From positions 124,001 to 188,000 of the forward strand of contig NZ_LJIZ01000003.1 of NCBI RefSeq assembly GCF_001420605.1: a stretch of DNA of 64,000 nt, written 5' to 3'. The stretch comes from Bacillus sp. FJAT-25509. Its GTDB lineage: Bacteria > Bacillota > Bacilli > Bacillales > Bacillaceae_G. The notes beneath the pieces were generated by a model. The model searched no databases. It had not been told where the DNA came from and worked only from the letters and a program-made list of their open reading frames with translations. The position numbers and the translations under genes are program-made. This document shows, piece by piece, positions 34,153 to 43,194 of this stretch; the first letter of the stretch is position 1, and the number at the start of each line of letters is the position of its first letter.

Positions 34153-35796
34153 TTAGTTTTTAATATTGTTTGGATTATAAATTGAATAATGGTCTAAAAT
34201 TAAATTTTTATTCTTTAAAGGAAAAACAAGTTTAAGCTTATTTGATCCAATTGAATAAGTTACTATTTTTTCATTATTTGAGGTAGTAACTTCTGAGCTA
34301 GGAGTTCCAAAATAATTTTTTATATTATTAATAGTTAAAGATTTTAATTGAGGATCAAAAGAGCGTAATTCAAATATTAAATGGCTTTTTTGATAGCCAA
34401 CTACTACGTTTCTCACTGAGTATGTGTTATATGTTCCTTTAGCAGCGGCCACATATACACTACTGTCTTCTTTACCCCATTTTCCCTTTATAGAGTCAAT
34501 TGTCGAATTCAATACATTAAATTCTGCATTGATTATTTTTCCTTCATTTGCTTTTGTTGAGATATTTTTTAAAAGTAAGTACTGTTTATTACTAGTTACA
34601 TTGTTATAAGTAACAGCTTTCTTAATTTGTTGATTTAAATTTGTAACATTTACAGGTTGAACTTTATTATTGTTAAGTTTATATTTTTGTTTTAAAGAAA
34701 GTATCTTATAAACACTTTTATTTATTGTGTCTTCTGATATTTTGTGATTTTGAACGGCTGTGTATATGCTATTGTAAATGGTTTTAACATTTTCATTTCC
34801 ATGTCCTATCAAAATAATATTACTTCCGGCATTAATAGAGGTAACTGCTGCATTACTTAAGTTATAGTGTTTAGCTATAGCTCCCATTGACATATCATCA
34901 GTTATGACAACTCCATTATAGCCATATTGTTTTCGCAACAGGTCAGTTATCACCGCTTTTGACATAGAAGCTGGATACTTAGAATCTACTTTTTTTACTA
35001 ATATATGAGCTACCATCATCATATCCGCATGATTTTTAATTGCATTATTAAATGGAACTAACTCAAATTTTTTTAAACTCGATAGGTCTTTATTCACTAT
35101 AGGAAGTTCTAAATGAGAATCTACTGAAGTATCTCCATGACCTGGAAAATGTTTAATAACAGGAATTGTGTTTCCTTTATGAATTCCATCCATCATTCCC
35201 ACACCAATATTTGAAACGATACTTGCATTTGTACCAAATGAACGATCTCCAATTACCGTATTTTTAGGATTACTTTGTATATCGAATACTGGCGAAAAAT
35301 CAGTATTGAATCCAAAGGATGATAGCTCTTTTGAAATCATATTACCTATATTATAAGCGTATTGCATATTATTTTTATTTCCAATTGCTCTGGCAGAAGG
35401 TGTATTTAAAACCGCTGATGGCATTCTATTTACTCTACCGCCTTCTTGATCAACAGAGATAAACAAAGGTACCTTGTTATTTTTATTGTATGTTTTTATG
35501 TCATTTGTTAAATTTACTAATTGACTTGGACTTTTTATATTTGTTCCAAAGAGTATTACGCCGCCTAATTTATAATTTTTTAAAAGAGTATCTGCATTAC
35601 TTGATGTTGTTCCATCAAAACCTGCGATAATCATTTGCCCAATTTTTTCTTTAAGCGTTAGTTTATTTAGTTCAACAAGGATTGGGTCAGTTTTTGAAAC
35701 ACTTTCATTTTTCTGAGCCTTTGCTTCTATACAACCAGTTAATAATATGAAACTACTAATTGCAATCATTGATAATTTTTTAATATTGCTTTTCAT
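34153..35796 (-). CDS. nagZ: GH3 beta-N-acetylglucosaminidase lipoprotein (NagZ type) with a C-terminal DUF4309-like domain
   Basis: A 547-residue exported lipoprotein; the signal peptide ends SFILLTGC. Residues about 45-380 form the family 3 glycoside hydrolase: KEKIGQMIIAGFDG, PLFISVDQEGGRVNRMP, VIKHFPGHGDTSVDSHLELP with the Lys-His and the catalytic His-Asp dyad motif, and GVVITDDMSMGAIAKHYN with the nucleophile Asp. From about residue 410, IDSIKGKWGKEDSSVYVAAA, KGTYNTYSVRNVVVGYQKSH and FELRSFDPQLKSLTI match the DUF4309 (YjgB-type) domain. NagZ releases GlcNAc from muropeptides; the second domain is an unusual addition. AGGTG precedes the ATG. Confidence 0.9.
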   Translation of the reverse strand: MKSNIKKLSMIAISSFILLTGCIEAKAQKNESVSKTDPILVELNKLTLKEKIGQMIIAGFDGTTSSNADTLLKNYKLGGVILFGTNIKSPSQLVNLTNDIKTYNKNNKVPLFISVDQEGGRVNRMPSAVLNTPSARAIGNKNNMQYAYNIGNMISKELSSFGFNTDFSPVFDIQSNPKNTVIGDRSFGTNASIVSNIGVGMMDGIHKGNTIPVIKHFPGHGDTSVDSHLELPIVNKDLSSLKKFELVPFNNAIKNHADMMMVAHILVKKVDSKYPASMSKAVITDLLRKQYGYNGVVITDDMSMGAIAKHYNLSNAAVTSINAGSNIILIGHGNENVKTIYNSIYTAVQNHKISEDTINKSVYKILSLKQKYKLNNNKVQPVNVTNLNQQIKKAVTYNNVTSNKQYLLLKNISTKANEGKIINAEFNVLNSTIDSIKGKWGKEDSSVYVAAAKGTYNTYSVRNVVVGYQKSHLIFELRSFDPQLKSLTINNIKNYFGTPSSEVTTSNNEKIVTYSIGSNKLKLVFPLKNKNLILDHYSIYNPNNIKN

Positions 35797-36134
35797 ATTT
35801 TCACCTCTAAATTCAATATGATGTATAAGTCATTATTGACCTATATCAAATCATAGCAAATAAATGTTTCTAAATTATAAATTTTATGTAACAAATTAAC
35901 GATTTAATTAAAATATAATCTTTGCTCTTGAAATGTTGTAAAAAAGTTTCACCACTTCAACACCATTAACTGTAGTTATTTGAAAAAAGTCTATTCTAAG
36001 CCTAGAAAATCCCACTAACTCTCTACAAAAAAATCTCTATTTTTTCTATATGCTATAAACAAGTACAATTATTCCGTACTTATGAATCTCTACAAATTAT
36101 TTACTCTTACAATAGTATAATTTCTTTATTTTTG

Positions 36135-36167
36135 ACTCAATAACAAATTGATAACAAAACTCTAACA
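36135..36167. repeat. 33-bp repeat with TAACA tandem, copy 1
   Basis: ACTCAATAACAAATTG-ATAACAAAACTCTAACA; 28 of 33 bases match copy 2 at 37434-37466. Both contain TAACA-N6-TAACA, a direct repeat with 11-bp period, the spacing used by OmpR/PhoB-type winged-helix regulators. Confidence 0.6.
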
Positions 36168-36282
36168 GATTAATTTAATGTTTATTTAGTAATGAATTTG
36201 AATTACTCTTTATTTTTTTAAAGTTACTAATCTAGTTCCTGCTTTTTCCCTTATTAGAAGACACAATAAATAATCAATTATC

Positions 36283-36310
36283 TTTACAAATTAGTTGCAT
36301 ATGATATACT
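36283..36310 (+). promoter_or_regulatory. Sigma-A-type promoter of the FHA gene
   Basis: TTTACA, 16-base spacer, TATACT, 43 bp upstream of the ATG. Confidence 0.5.
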
Positions 36311-36352
36311 CGTTTTTGGTTTAACTAGATTAGTTTTCAAAGGAGTAACTTC

Positions 36353-37054
36353 ATGAGTATTCAAAACGTGTATCTTTCTATAAAACAAGGAGAAATAGCC
36401 ACAAATCAGAATAGATTTCCTATTACCTTTAATGAAACATTGCTAGGACGTACGTGGGGGGATGATTTCCCAGATATTCCTTTTACAAGTCAATATATTT
36501 CAAGAAAACATGCTTTAATTAGCTTCGATAAAGAAGGAAATTACACCATCGTTGATCTCATGAGTAAACATGGAACACAAGTAAATCATATTTTAATAGA
36601 AAAAAATAAACCATTTTTCCTTCGTGATGGCGATTGTATAAGTCTTGCAAGTGGTGCCGCTGTACTTATTTTTCATAATCTATCAGAGCAGAATCTCGGA
36701 GACACACTTGATATGCCATTGGTTTTAGATAAATACATAAACGATCTCAATGGTCTAACTGTGAATGTAGTTAAGAGAGAAATTTTAATTGATGGTGTAA
36801 GAATCCATCTAACTAGTAAAGATACAGAATTATTTTTGTTGTTATATCAAAGAGCCAATAGCGCAGTTAGCTATAGCGAAATTAAAATAAATGTTTGGCC
36901 GGAACGAATTACTAAAGATATTGAGCAGCCTGATGTCGGACGGGAAGAAATTAATACCCTATTATATAGATTACGTAAGAAATTAGGTAAATACGGTCAT
37001 AAGATTGTTTCTGTTCCTCGATATGGATATATGTTTGATCTAGATGATATGTAA
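36353..37054 (+). CDS. FHA domain-winged helix (OmpR-type) transcription factor
   Basis: A 233-residue one-protein regulator. Residues about 15-105 form a forkhead-associated domain, which binds phosphothreonine: ETLLGRTWGDDF, SQYISRKHALISF with the conserved Ser-Arg-Lys-His, and VDLMSKHGTQVN. Residues about 135-230 are a C-terminal transcriptional-regulator winged helix: VKREILIDGVRIHLTSKDTE, LLYRLRKKLGKYGHKIVSVP and RYGYMFDL. It therefore links Ser/Thr kinase signalling to DNA binding, like EmbR but without the BTAD domain. No kinase gene is nearby. GGAGTAAC is the ribosome-binding site. Confidence 0.88.
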   Translation: MSIQNVYLSIKQGEIATNQNRFPITFNETLLGRTWGDDFPDIPFTSQYISRKHALISFDKEGNYTIVDLMSKHGTQVNHILIEKNKPFFLRDGDCISLASGAAVLIFHNLSEQNLGDTLDMPLVLDKYINDLNGLTVNVVKREILIDGVRIHLTSKDTELFLLLYQRANSAVSYSEIKINVWPERITKDIEQPDVGREEINTLLYRLRKKLGKYGHKIVSVPRYGYMFDLDDM

Positions 37055-37057
37055 ATG

Positions 37058-37100
37058 AAAAAGAGTGTAGAATTTTTTAGAAATTCTACACTCTTTTTTG
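37058..37100 (+). terminator. Terminator of the FHA regulator gene
   Basis: Perfect 16-bp stem AAAGAGTGTAGAATTT with AAATTCTACACTCTTT, then T run. Confidence 0.9.
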
Positions 37101-37171
37101 CAAATAATTATATTTCCTTTTTAGTTATAATCATTAACTAAAAACATTTATTTTTCTATTAATTATATAGC

Positions 37172-37339
37172 TTATAATAAATTGGCTCTTACTTTTTTCT
37201 CTAAAATAGTTAATTCAATATAAATTGCAACAAAAGAACCCAATGAAACCACAAAAAGAATTATTGCGCATACATACACAGGTAGAATAAATAGAATGCA
37301 CCCTAATATAGTTCCAACAACTAATAATAAATAAAACAT
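37172..37339 (-). CDS. Small membrane protein of 55 aa
   Basis: A 55-residue protein, MFYLLLVVGTILGCILFILP followed by VYVCAIILFVVSLGSFVAIY and a charged tail (IELTILEKKVRANLL): two membrane segments with both ends probably on the same side. AAGGGTGA lies 6 bases before the ATG. The family is not recognised. It is downstream of the ger operon terminator, and 95 bp upstream of its start is copy 2 of the repeat found before the FHA regulator, so the two may be co-regulated. Confidence 0.55.
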   Translation of the reverse strand: MFYLLLVVGTILGCILFILPVYVCAIILFVVSLGSFVAIYIELTILEKKVRANLL

Positions 37340-37433
37340 TACAATTCACCCTTTTTCACATTAATCAAATTAAATCAAAGTCGTCTATAAAAAATTTATG
37401 TACTCATGTAAAGGTATAACTTAATGCTTTCTT

Positions 37434-37466
37434 ACTCAATATCACATTGGTAACAAAACACTAACA
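37434..37466. repeat. 33-bp repeat with TAACA tandem, copy 2
   Basis: ACTCAATATCACATTG-GTAACAAAACACTAACA, located about 95 bp before the 55-aa membrane protein gene; see copy 1 at 36135-36167. Confidence 0.6.
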
Positions 37467-37541
37467 TTTAAAACCGAATCATTAATTCTTTCTATATTGC
37501 AAATTGATCTCTAAAATCTAAAAAACATATTTAAAAGCAAA

Positions 37542-37586
37542 TAAAATAGCAGAGCAATTCACATATGAATTAGCTCTGCTATTTTA
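37542..37586 (-). terminator. Terminator of the ger operon
   Basis: TAAAATAGCAGAGC with GCTCTGCTATTTTA, 14 bp, starting within the last codons of the permease gene; a second small dyad (AATTCA..TGAATT) sits in the loop. Confidence 0.85.
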
Positions 37587-38682
37587 TTTGATCAGCTTTT
37601 TTAAAGACTTGAAAAATGAGAACAATCAAAAACAATATTGGTATGTAAAAATAAAGAAAACTAGAAGTGACATATGTCATGAAAGTCCCTATTTTCTCCA
37701 CATCCAATTTACTTTTGACACTGATCACCATGAGATGAACAATAATGATTGAGAACCATAACGACTTTTTAGTTTTAAATTTAAACGATTCTTTTAAAAT
37801 TCGGTACGATCCCCACAATGCCATACAGCAAGGAGGAAGTATTACTAAGAGCCATAAAAATATATATACATATTCAAATCTTTCTATAAAAGGATATCGA
37901 ATAATTTTTGACATCATAAGGGTTGGCCAAGTTATATGTCTAAGTTGTCCATGACTAAAATAAGCAAATGAAACGAATGTAATAAATAAGTATAAAATGA
38001 TTGTATACGCTTGAGAAATATGTGCCCATTTTTGAGATTTTTGATTATTTTTAATAAATGGAAAGTAAATAAGCAAAAATTCTGGTCCAGAGTACATCAG
38101 AATACAATTCTTTGCTGAAACATAATAGTCACCTATACTATGATTAAAAACTGGTAATAAATTCGTCCAATAAGCATATTTCATTGGAAAGTAAAATGTT
38201 AACAATAACATAGAAGGAATGATTACTCCCCAAAAACAGATTCCTGTAATGACTCTAAATCCCCCAACGACCAAATATGTGATAACAAAAAGCATAATAA
38301 GTGATAAGAGCCAAATTGGAAAATATGGAAAAACCCAAGTAATAATAACTGCTATATAGGATCTAATGATCGTAGTTATGACTAAAAGCATGTAAAGATA
38401 AAAAAATATATTTAGTAAATTTCCTATCCATTTCCCAAATAATTGTTGGTGCAATGACATAATATCTCCATTATTAGATTTCTTTAACAAGTAATACATT
38501 AACCAAATAATGATATGTAAGGAGATACCAACTACTAAAATCGAAACCCATGCATCTTGTCCGGCTCCTTTTACGATATTACTTTGAAAATTCAGCAAGC
38601 CAACACCTGTTTGAGTACTATGAATAAGAAATAATAAAAAAAAGGGAGATACAGTCAGACTTTCTTTTAATTGTTTACTCAT
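37579..38682 (-). CDS. Spore germination GerAB-type permease subunit
   Basis: B subunit of a GerA-type nutrient germinant receptor, 367 residues, APC-superfamily fold with ten membrane segments in the spore inner membrane; it forms the ligand-binding part. Visible: SPFFLLFLIHSTQTGVGLLN at the first helix and GAGQDAWVSILVVGISLHII, the typical 'G..AW....' second helix. Third gene of the minus-strand operon A-C-B, 19 bp after the C subunit stop. The germinant cannot be told from sequence. Confidence 0.92.
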   Translation of the reverse strand: MSKQLKESLTVSPFFLLFLIHSTQTGVGLLNFQSNIVKGAGQDAWVSILVVGISLHIIIWLMYYLLKKSNNGDIMSLHQQLFGKWIGNLLNIFFYLYMLLVITTIIRSYIAVIITWVFPYFPIWLLSLIMLFVITYLVVGGFRVITGICFWGVIIPSMLLLTFYFPMKYAYWTNLLPVFNHSIGDYYVSAKNCILMYSGPEFLLIYFPFIKNNQKSQKWAHISQAYTIILYLFITFVSFAYFSHGQLRHITWPTLMMSKIIRYPFIERFEYVYIFLWLLVILPPCCMALWGSYRILKESFKFKTKKSLWFSIIIVHLMVISVKSKLDVEKIGTFMTYVTSSFLYFYIPILFLIVLIFQVFKKADQIK

Positions 38683-38701
38683 AGACGATCTCCTTCACTT
38701 T

Positions 38702-39814
38702 TTACTCACCAATCCCAGATTGAAATAGTACTACTTTTACATTCACATCATATTCAATAGCTGGATACACGTTTTCATAAAATTCTTTTTCGTTCCATTT
38801 TTTTGAATGTGCTCTTACTAAATCACCAATACCTATAGGATCGACTTGATTTTTTTGAAAGGTTATTAACAGTTTTTCAAAATCTTTTTTCATCTGGTTT
38901 TCCAATTGCTTGTTTAAAAATAGATTATTTTTTCTTTTCATTAAATCTAGCCAAACTGGATAATCTTTTACCATCCCATTTAGAGTAATATCAAATGTCA
39001 CTTTTGTTTTTCCTTTTTTAGTTTTAATTAATTTTTTTTCTTCCCCATTTAAAATCGTTAATATTGCAGAATCAATTTTTTGCCCCTTCTTTATATTAAA
39101 TTCTGTTTGTCCTCTAATTACTCTTCCTCTTAATATTTTATATAGTAAGCTTTCTTTTGGATTTAAGATAAGAGCAAGTTTATCTTTCTTAAATACAGCT
39201 AGCCCGCTTACTTCAATATTCTTGTTTTGATTTATCTTAATATATGGTATTGAAGCATCTCTACCTTCTCCATAGTAATCAAATAAAAAACTATGAAAAG
39301 TTGGAAGCGGTACAAATTGGTTCTTAAAATTTTGTTCAATTAATTTATAGATATAGTTGCTGTCTTTCTCTTTGTTTTTTATTAACAAATCTCCTGCTGG
39401 TTCTTCTGAAACAGCCAATAGTGCATTGCTTCCAATCAATGGATCCCTACAAACCGCCTTAACAAAATACGATACTCCATTTTCAGCTAGTTCTTTTCCA
39501 AAAATTAGAAGGTTTAACTTTCCAATTTCTATTGGTTTTGGGGATTGTTCATTTAAAGCTTGTTTAATTAATAAGGATTTCTTACCACTCCCCTGTAGGA
39601 TAGAGCTCCCTTTGTTTGATACATCGGTAAAATCAGAATAAAGTGCGGTTCCAACAAAATGATTATCAACCTTATCAAAACCGTATACTGATAGAATTTG
39701 CACTTCATCAATAATTTTTTGTCGAGGTAAAGAGCAACCTGATAGGAACAAGGATAATAGAAAAAAAGCACAAAAAGAGCATATATTTTTTCGATTTATA
39801 CTATTCATCTTCAT
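38702..39814 (-). CDS. Spore germination Ger(x)C lipoprotein subunit
   Basis: C subunit of the germinant receptor, about 370 residues. The lipoprotein signal (FCAFFLLSLFLSGC) is followed by the family opening PRQKIIDEVQILSVYGFDKV; later IEIGKLNLLIFGKELAENGV and GLAVFKKDKLALILNPKESL are typical of domains I and II. The frame overlaps the end of the A-subunit gene. Three ATG codons are possible (39826, 39814, 39808) with AAGG upstream; 39814 is chosen with low certainty. Confidence 0.9.
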   Translation of the reverse strand: MKMNSINRKNICSFCAFFLLSLFLSGCSLPRQKIIDEVQILSVYGFDKVDNHFVGTALYSDFTDVSNKGSSILQGSGKKSLLIKQALNEQSPKPIEIGKLNLLIFGKELAENGVSYFVKAVCRDPLIGSNALLAVSEEPAGDLLIKNKEKDSNYIYKLIEQNFKNQFVPLPTFHSFLFDYYGEGRDASIPYIKINQNKNIEVSGLAVFKKDKLALILNPKESLLYKILRGRVIRGQTEFNIKKGQKIDSAILTILNGEEKKLIKTKKGKTKVTFDITLNGMVKDYPVWLDLMKRKNNLFLNKQLENQMKKDFEKLLITFQKNQVDPIGIGDLVRAHSKKWNEKEFYENVYPAIEYDVNVKVVLFQSGIGE

Positions 39815-41300
39815 TATTACGATCATCCTTAACTTGATTAGGATTATATCTTTTTAGTGAAAGTGGTCTTAAAAATCTACTTCGAGTCGTTGTAAACTGA
39901 TAGGATGAACGAATAAAACTATCGCTAAAGCTTTTTATTCTAAAAGGATACAAAGGAACCATATATGGATTTCCCAATGATTTGAGTTTTAATAAATGCC
40001 CTAATAGAAGAACAAATCCTATTATTATTCCAAAACCGCCTATAAATGCTGAAAGCAAAATTAGTGGAAACCGCAAAAGTCGAATTGCATTTGACATTTT
40101 AAAAATAGGTGTTGTGAAAGAAGCAAGTGCAGACAGTGATACTATGATAAGTAAAATATTGCTTGTTAGTGCTGCTTGGACAGATGCCTGTCCGATTACA
40201 ATACCGCCTACAATACCTAGTGTTTGTCCAATTTTTGTAGGTAAGCGCGCTCCCGCTTCTCTTAACAATTCAATTGTAGTTTCCAAAAAAATGGCTTCCC
40301 ATATCGGGGGAAATGGAACATGAGCTCTTGAACTAATAAGGGGTTGCAATAAATCATCAGGTAAAACTTCATAATGAAATGTTAGTATTGCTACATATAT
40401 TGGTGTAGCAAACAATGAGAAAATTACACTTATAATGCGAATGATTCGAAAAAACGATCCAAGTACCCAATTTAGATAATAATCTTCAGGAGAAATGAAA
40501 AAATCTAATATAGTAGTTGGTCCAGTAATAATATAAGGCGATCCATTCGAAAGTATAGCAACTTGCCCATTAACCATTGCATATACAACCCGATCAGTCC
40601 GTTCAGTAGATAAAAAAATTGGAAAAGGCGTATTTGAGTTATCTGAAATAATTTGATCAATTTGAGAATTATCAAAAATAACATCGAAGTCGATATCTTC
40701 TAAACGTTGACGAACAGTTTGAACATATTCTGGATTCGTAATTCCATCCAAATATGCAATAACTACTTCAGTTTTAGACATTGAACCTATTTTGATTTCC
40801 TCAAAAACTAACTCAGGTACTGCTATTTGTTTTCGAAGTAAATGAAGATTAGTACTTAGGTTTTCAACAAATCCAACTTTTGGACCAATAACACTAAATT
40901 CATTTTCTGTATCATTATTCTCGCGATAACCAAGATTTGTATTTTCTACACTTATCGTCAAAAAGCGCTTGAAATACTTGAATTCAAGAATAACGTATCC
41001 TTTTATTAATCTTTTTTCGATATCTAGTGGGTCATTTGTAAATTGAACATCTTCAAAAGGAATGGACTTCTTCACATCATTAATTGTACTAATTTTCTTA
41101 ATATGCTCTTGTAATGCCGGAAGTAAAAGGTTATTTATTTTATCCGCATCTACCATACTTTTAAAGTAACTAATGGTTATATCCTGCTCTTCAGAAAATG
41201 AAAATTGGTAGAAATCACTCGATTTAGCAGCCTGTTGAAAGATGGACGTTATTGACTTCGTTTCTTTCTCGGACTTTTGTTCATTAGATTTTAAACGCAT
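39801..41300 (-). CDS. Spore germination GerAA-type subunit
   Basis: A subunit of the receptor, 499 residues: a soluble N-terminal half and a C-terminal half with about five membrane segments. Family markers are KIGSMSKTEVVIAYLDGITN, NTPFPIFLSTERTDRVVYAM, GQVAILSNGSPYIITGPTTI, FFISPEDYYLNWVLGSFFRI and ARLPTKIGQTLGIVGGIVIG. First gene of the operon; order A-C-B as in many Bacillus ger loci. Expression in the forespore under sigma-G is expected, but I could not identify the promoter in the 459-bp upstream gap. Confidence 0.95.
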   Translation of the reverse strand: MRLKSNEQKSEKETKSITSIFQQAAKSSDFYQFSFSEEQDITISYFKSMVDADKINNLLLPALQEHIKKISTINDVKKSIPFEDVQFTNDPLDIEKRLIKGYVILEFKYFKRFLTISVENTNLGYRENNDTENEFSVIGPKVGFVENLSTNLHLLRKQIAVPELVFEEIKIGSMSKTEVVIAYLDGITNPEYVQTVRQRLEDIDFDVIFDNSQIDQIISDNSNTPFPIFLSTERTDRVVYAMVNGQVAILSNGSPYIITGPTTILDFFISPEDYYLNWVLGSFFRIIRIISVIFSLFATPIYVAILTFHYEVLPDDLLQPLISSRAHVPFPPIWEAIFLETTIELLREAGARLPTKIGQTLGIVGGIVIGQASVQAALTSNILLIIVSLSALASFTTPIFKMSNAIRLLRFPLILLSAFIGGFGIIIGFVLLLGHLLKLKSLGNPYMVPLYPFRIKSFSDSFIRSSYQFTTTRSRFLRPLSLKRYNPNQVKDDRNNEDE

Positions 41301-41759
41301 TTAGACCACCCAATAGATTGAATTATTTTGATTTTACTTAGATTTCTCTATATAAGTGAGGCATTGCCAAATATATTTAAAATATATTCTGCCTAGAATT
41401 TCCATCTGTTCTCTTACTTTATTTTTGCGTTCTTACCAATTTATATACAATAAAAGTATTAAATTTATATTTTAATAAAATCTCTTATACATCCTTCCTA
41501 TGCTTTAAATCCTAAATCCCATAGATTTTTGAATAAATAAAATTATTATTTGAATCCAATTTAGTATTTCAGGTTGAATTACAAAGAATTGTTTTTCTTT
41601 TAATGATTACTTTTTTTAATCAAATGTGAATACAATTAGACTTATTCTGTTCTGTTCCCTGCTACTCATCATTCTTCAAGAAATCTATACACTGAGTTTA
41701 CTAGGTTTTAATATTCAGGTGATATGATGGGATTAACTTCAAATGAGGGGGCAGAATAA
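41301..41759. other. Divergent intergenic region without a gene
   Basis: 459 AT-rich bases between gerA-type and Cof genes. No open frame with a ribosome-binding site and no hairpin of note; it must contain the ger operon promoter. Confidence 0.5.
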
Positions 41760-42557
41760 ATGAATATACGTGCAGTATTTATTGATATGGATGGTACACT
41801 CCTTACAGTCTCAAACTACATTTCACGTCGAAATATGGAAGCTCTTAATAAGTTCATTGATCAAGGGGTTATGGTTTTTCTAGCAACTGGTCGACATTAT
41901 GAAGTAACCGCTCCCTACCATAAAGAAATTGGATTACAAACTCCGATGATCTGTTTGAACGGTGCCGCCATTCATGATGGAGAAACAGGAAGAATGATGC
42001 AAATGGAAACAGTCAGAGTGAACGAAGGATTACTTCATCATCTAACTGCTGAAAACTCTTGGAATGTTATTATCCATACAGCTAATGGACTTTACTGTAA
42101 GGAAACTAATGAAGAAATTGATTATTGGACAAAGGTTGGGCAAATTTCACCACGATACATTGGTGACTTAAGACAGACTAATTATAATGATGTTCTTAAA
42201 TATAGTGTTCGAACTGGTACACAAAATACTGAATTATCTGCTTTGTTTAAAAAGGAAGCTGAAGTCATAGATTGGAATGACGGTTTTGAAATGGTTGCTC
42301 CTAGTGTTTCAAAATGGTCTGCTATCAAAAAAATACTTCATGCATATCGAATTAATCCAAATGAAGTTGTAGCTATAGGAGACGGACCAAATGATATTGA
42401 AATGCTTCGTCAAGTTGGTACAGGTGTCGCTATGGGGAACGCTAGCGAAGAAGTTAAAGCAGCATCTGACTTTGTAACAGGACATCATGAAAATGATGGA
42501 TTAGCTGAATTTATCGAACGTTATCTTCTTAAATCAAAAGAAACATTTGCGATTTAA
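41760..42557 (+). CDS. Cof-type HAD-IIB sugar-phosphatase-like hydrolase
   Basis: A 265-residue phosphatase of the HAD superfamily, Cof subfamily. The four HAD motifs are intact: VFIDMDGTLL (nucleophile Asp and general acid Asp), FLATGRHYE (Thr), the Lys in SVSKWSAIKKI, and VVAIGDGPNDIEML (Asp pair). The C2-type cap lies between motifs II and III. Such enzymes hydrolyse sugar phosphates, flavin mononucleotide or PLP with broad specificity. AGGGGGCAGAATA provides the ribosome-binding site. A terminator follows 50 bp downstream. Confidence 0.92.
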   Translation: MNIRAVFIDMDGTLLTVSNYISRRNMEALNKFIDQGVMVFLATGRHYEVTAPYHKEIGLQTPMICLNGAAIHDGETGRMMQMETVRVNEGLLHHLTAENSWNVIIHTANGLYCKETNEEIDYWTKVGQISPRYIGDLRQTNYNDVLKYSVRTGTQNTELSALFKKEAEVIDWNDGFEMVAPSVSKWSAIKKILHAYRINPNEVVAIGDGPNDIEMLRQVGTGVAMGNASEEVKAASDFVTGHHENDGLAEFIERYLLKSKETFAI

Positions 42558-42608
42558 TGCTTTTTGAAAATGTAATTCTAACAAGTTCAGTGAATTGGCG
42601 TAAATCCT

Positions 42609-42641
42609 AAAAAGGCTCAGAAAAAAATCTGTGCCTTTTTT
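42609..42641 (+). terminator. Terminator of the Cof phosphatase gene
   Basis: AAAAAGGC.CAGA with TCTG.GCCTTTTT (one mismatch). Confidence 0.75.
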
Positions 42642-42791
42642 GCTTTGGTGTAGAATTTTATTAAATTAGTATTTTCTAAATTTCAATTTGCCGTTTTAGC
42701 GTTCTCCATAACTCTCCATTACTACTATCTAAAATCTTTTTACTGTTTTTGAACGAAAAGTTCTTCTCTTATCATCAATTTAATAAAAATT

Positions 42792-43112
42792 TTATTGTAT
42801 CCAAAATTCATTTAATAATATTTCTTCTGTTTGTGGCATCGTGATCCCGATATGCCAGCACCCCAATCCAGCTAATTTAAATTCTTTTGCTAAATGAAAT
42901 TTTGCAATTAAACTTCGAGGGTCTTCAAACCATACTTCATGCTGTGTTCCTTTTTTATCTATATAACGAAACGCTGGTGCTGACGCCTCTTGATCATAGT
43001 TAACTTGGCTTTCATTTTTCTGATATATATTTATCGCGTTTTGTGTAGAAATAGCGCTCCCTGTTCGGATATCACCCGTTATTGGCCAATCATATGCATA
43101 TTGAGGACGATT
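42792..43112 (-). pseudogene. C-terminal fragment of a family-18 glycosidase (SleL/YaaH-like)
   Basis: The minus strand encodes PQYAYDWPITGDIRTGSAIS, YQKNESQVNYDQEASAPAFR, KKGTQHEVWFEDPRSLIAKF and EFKLAGLGCWHIGITMPQTE, then a stop. 'YDWP.TG', 'HEVWFED..S...K' and the closing Trp motif are the end of the GH18 barrel of spore cortex-lytic N-acetylglucosaminidases. The catalytic DxxDxDxE part and the LysM repeats are missing; the frame begins at a TGA at 43113. The gene is truncated and has no start. Confidence 0.8.
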
Positions 43113-43194
43113 TCAAAAAAAAGATTCGGTTGACATCCCCTGATATTTTTTTTTTTGCAATGAGATAACTAACAAATATCATTTTTTACTAAAA

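Larger units (their letters stand above)
35797..36352. other. Divergent intergenic region (nagZ / FHA regulator)
   Basis: 556 AT-rich bases with no gene. It holds one copy of a 33-bp repeat (36135-36167) and a promoter for the FHA gene (36283-36310); the nagZ-type promoter was not pinned down. Confidence 0.6.
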
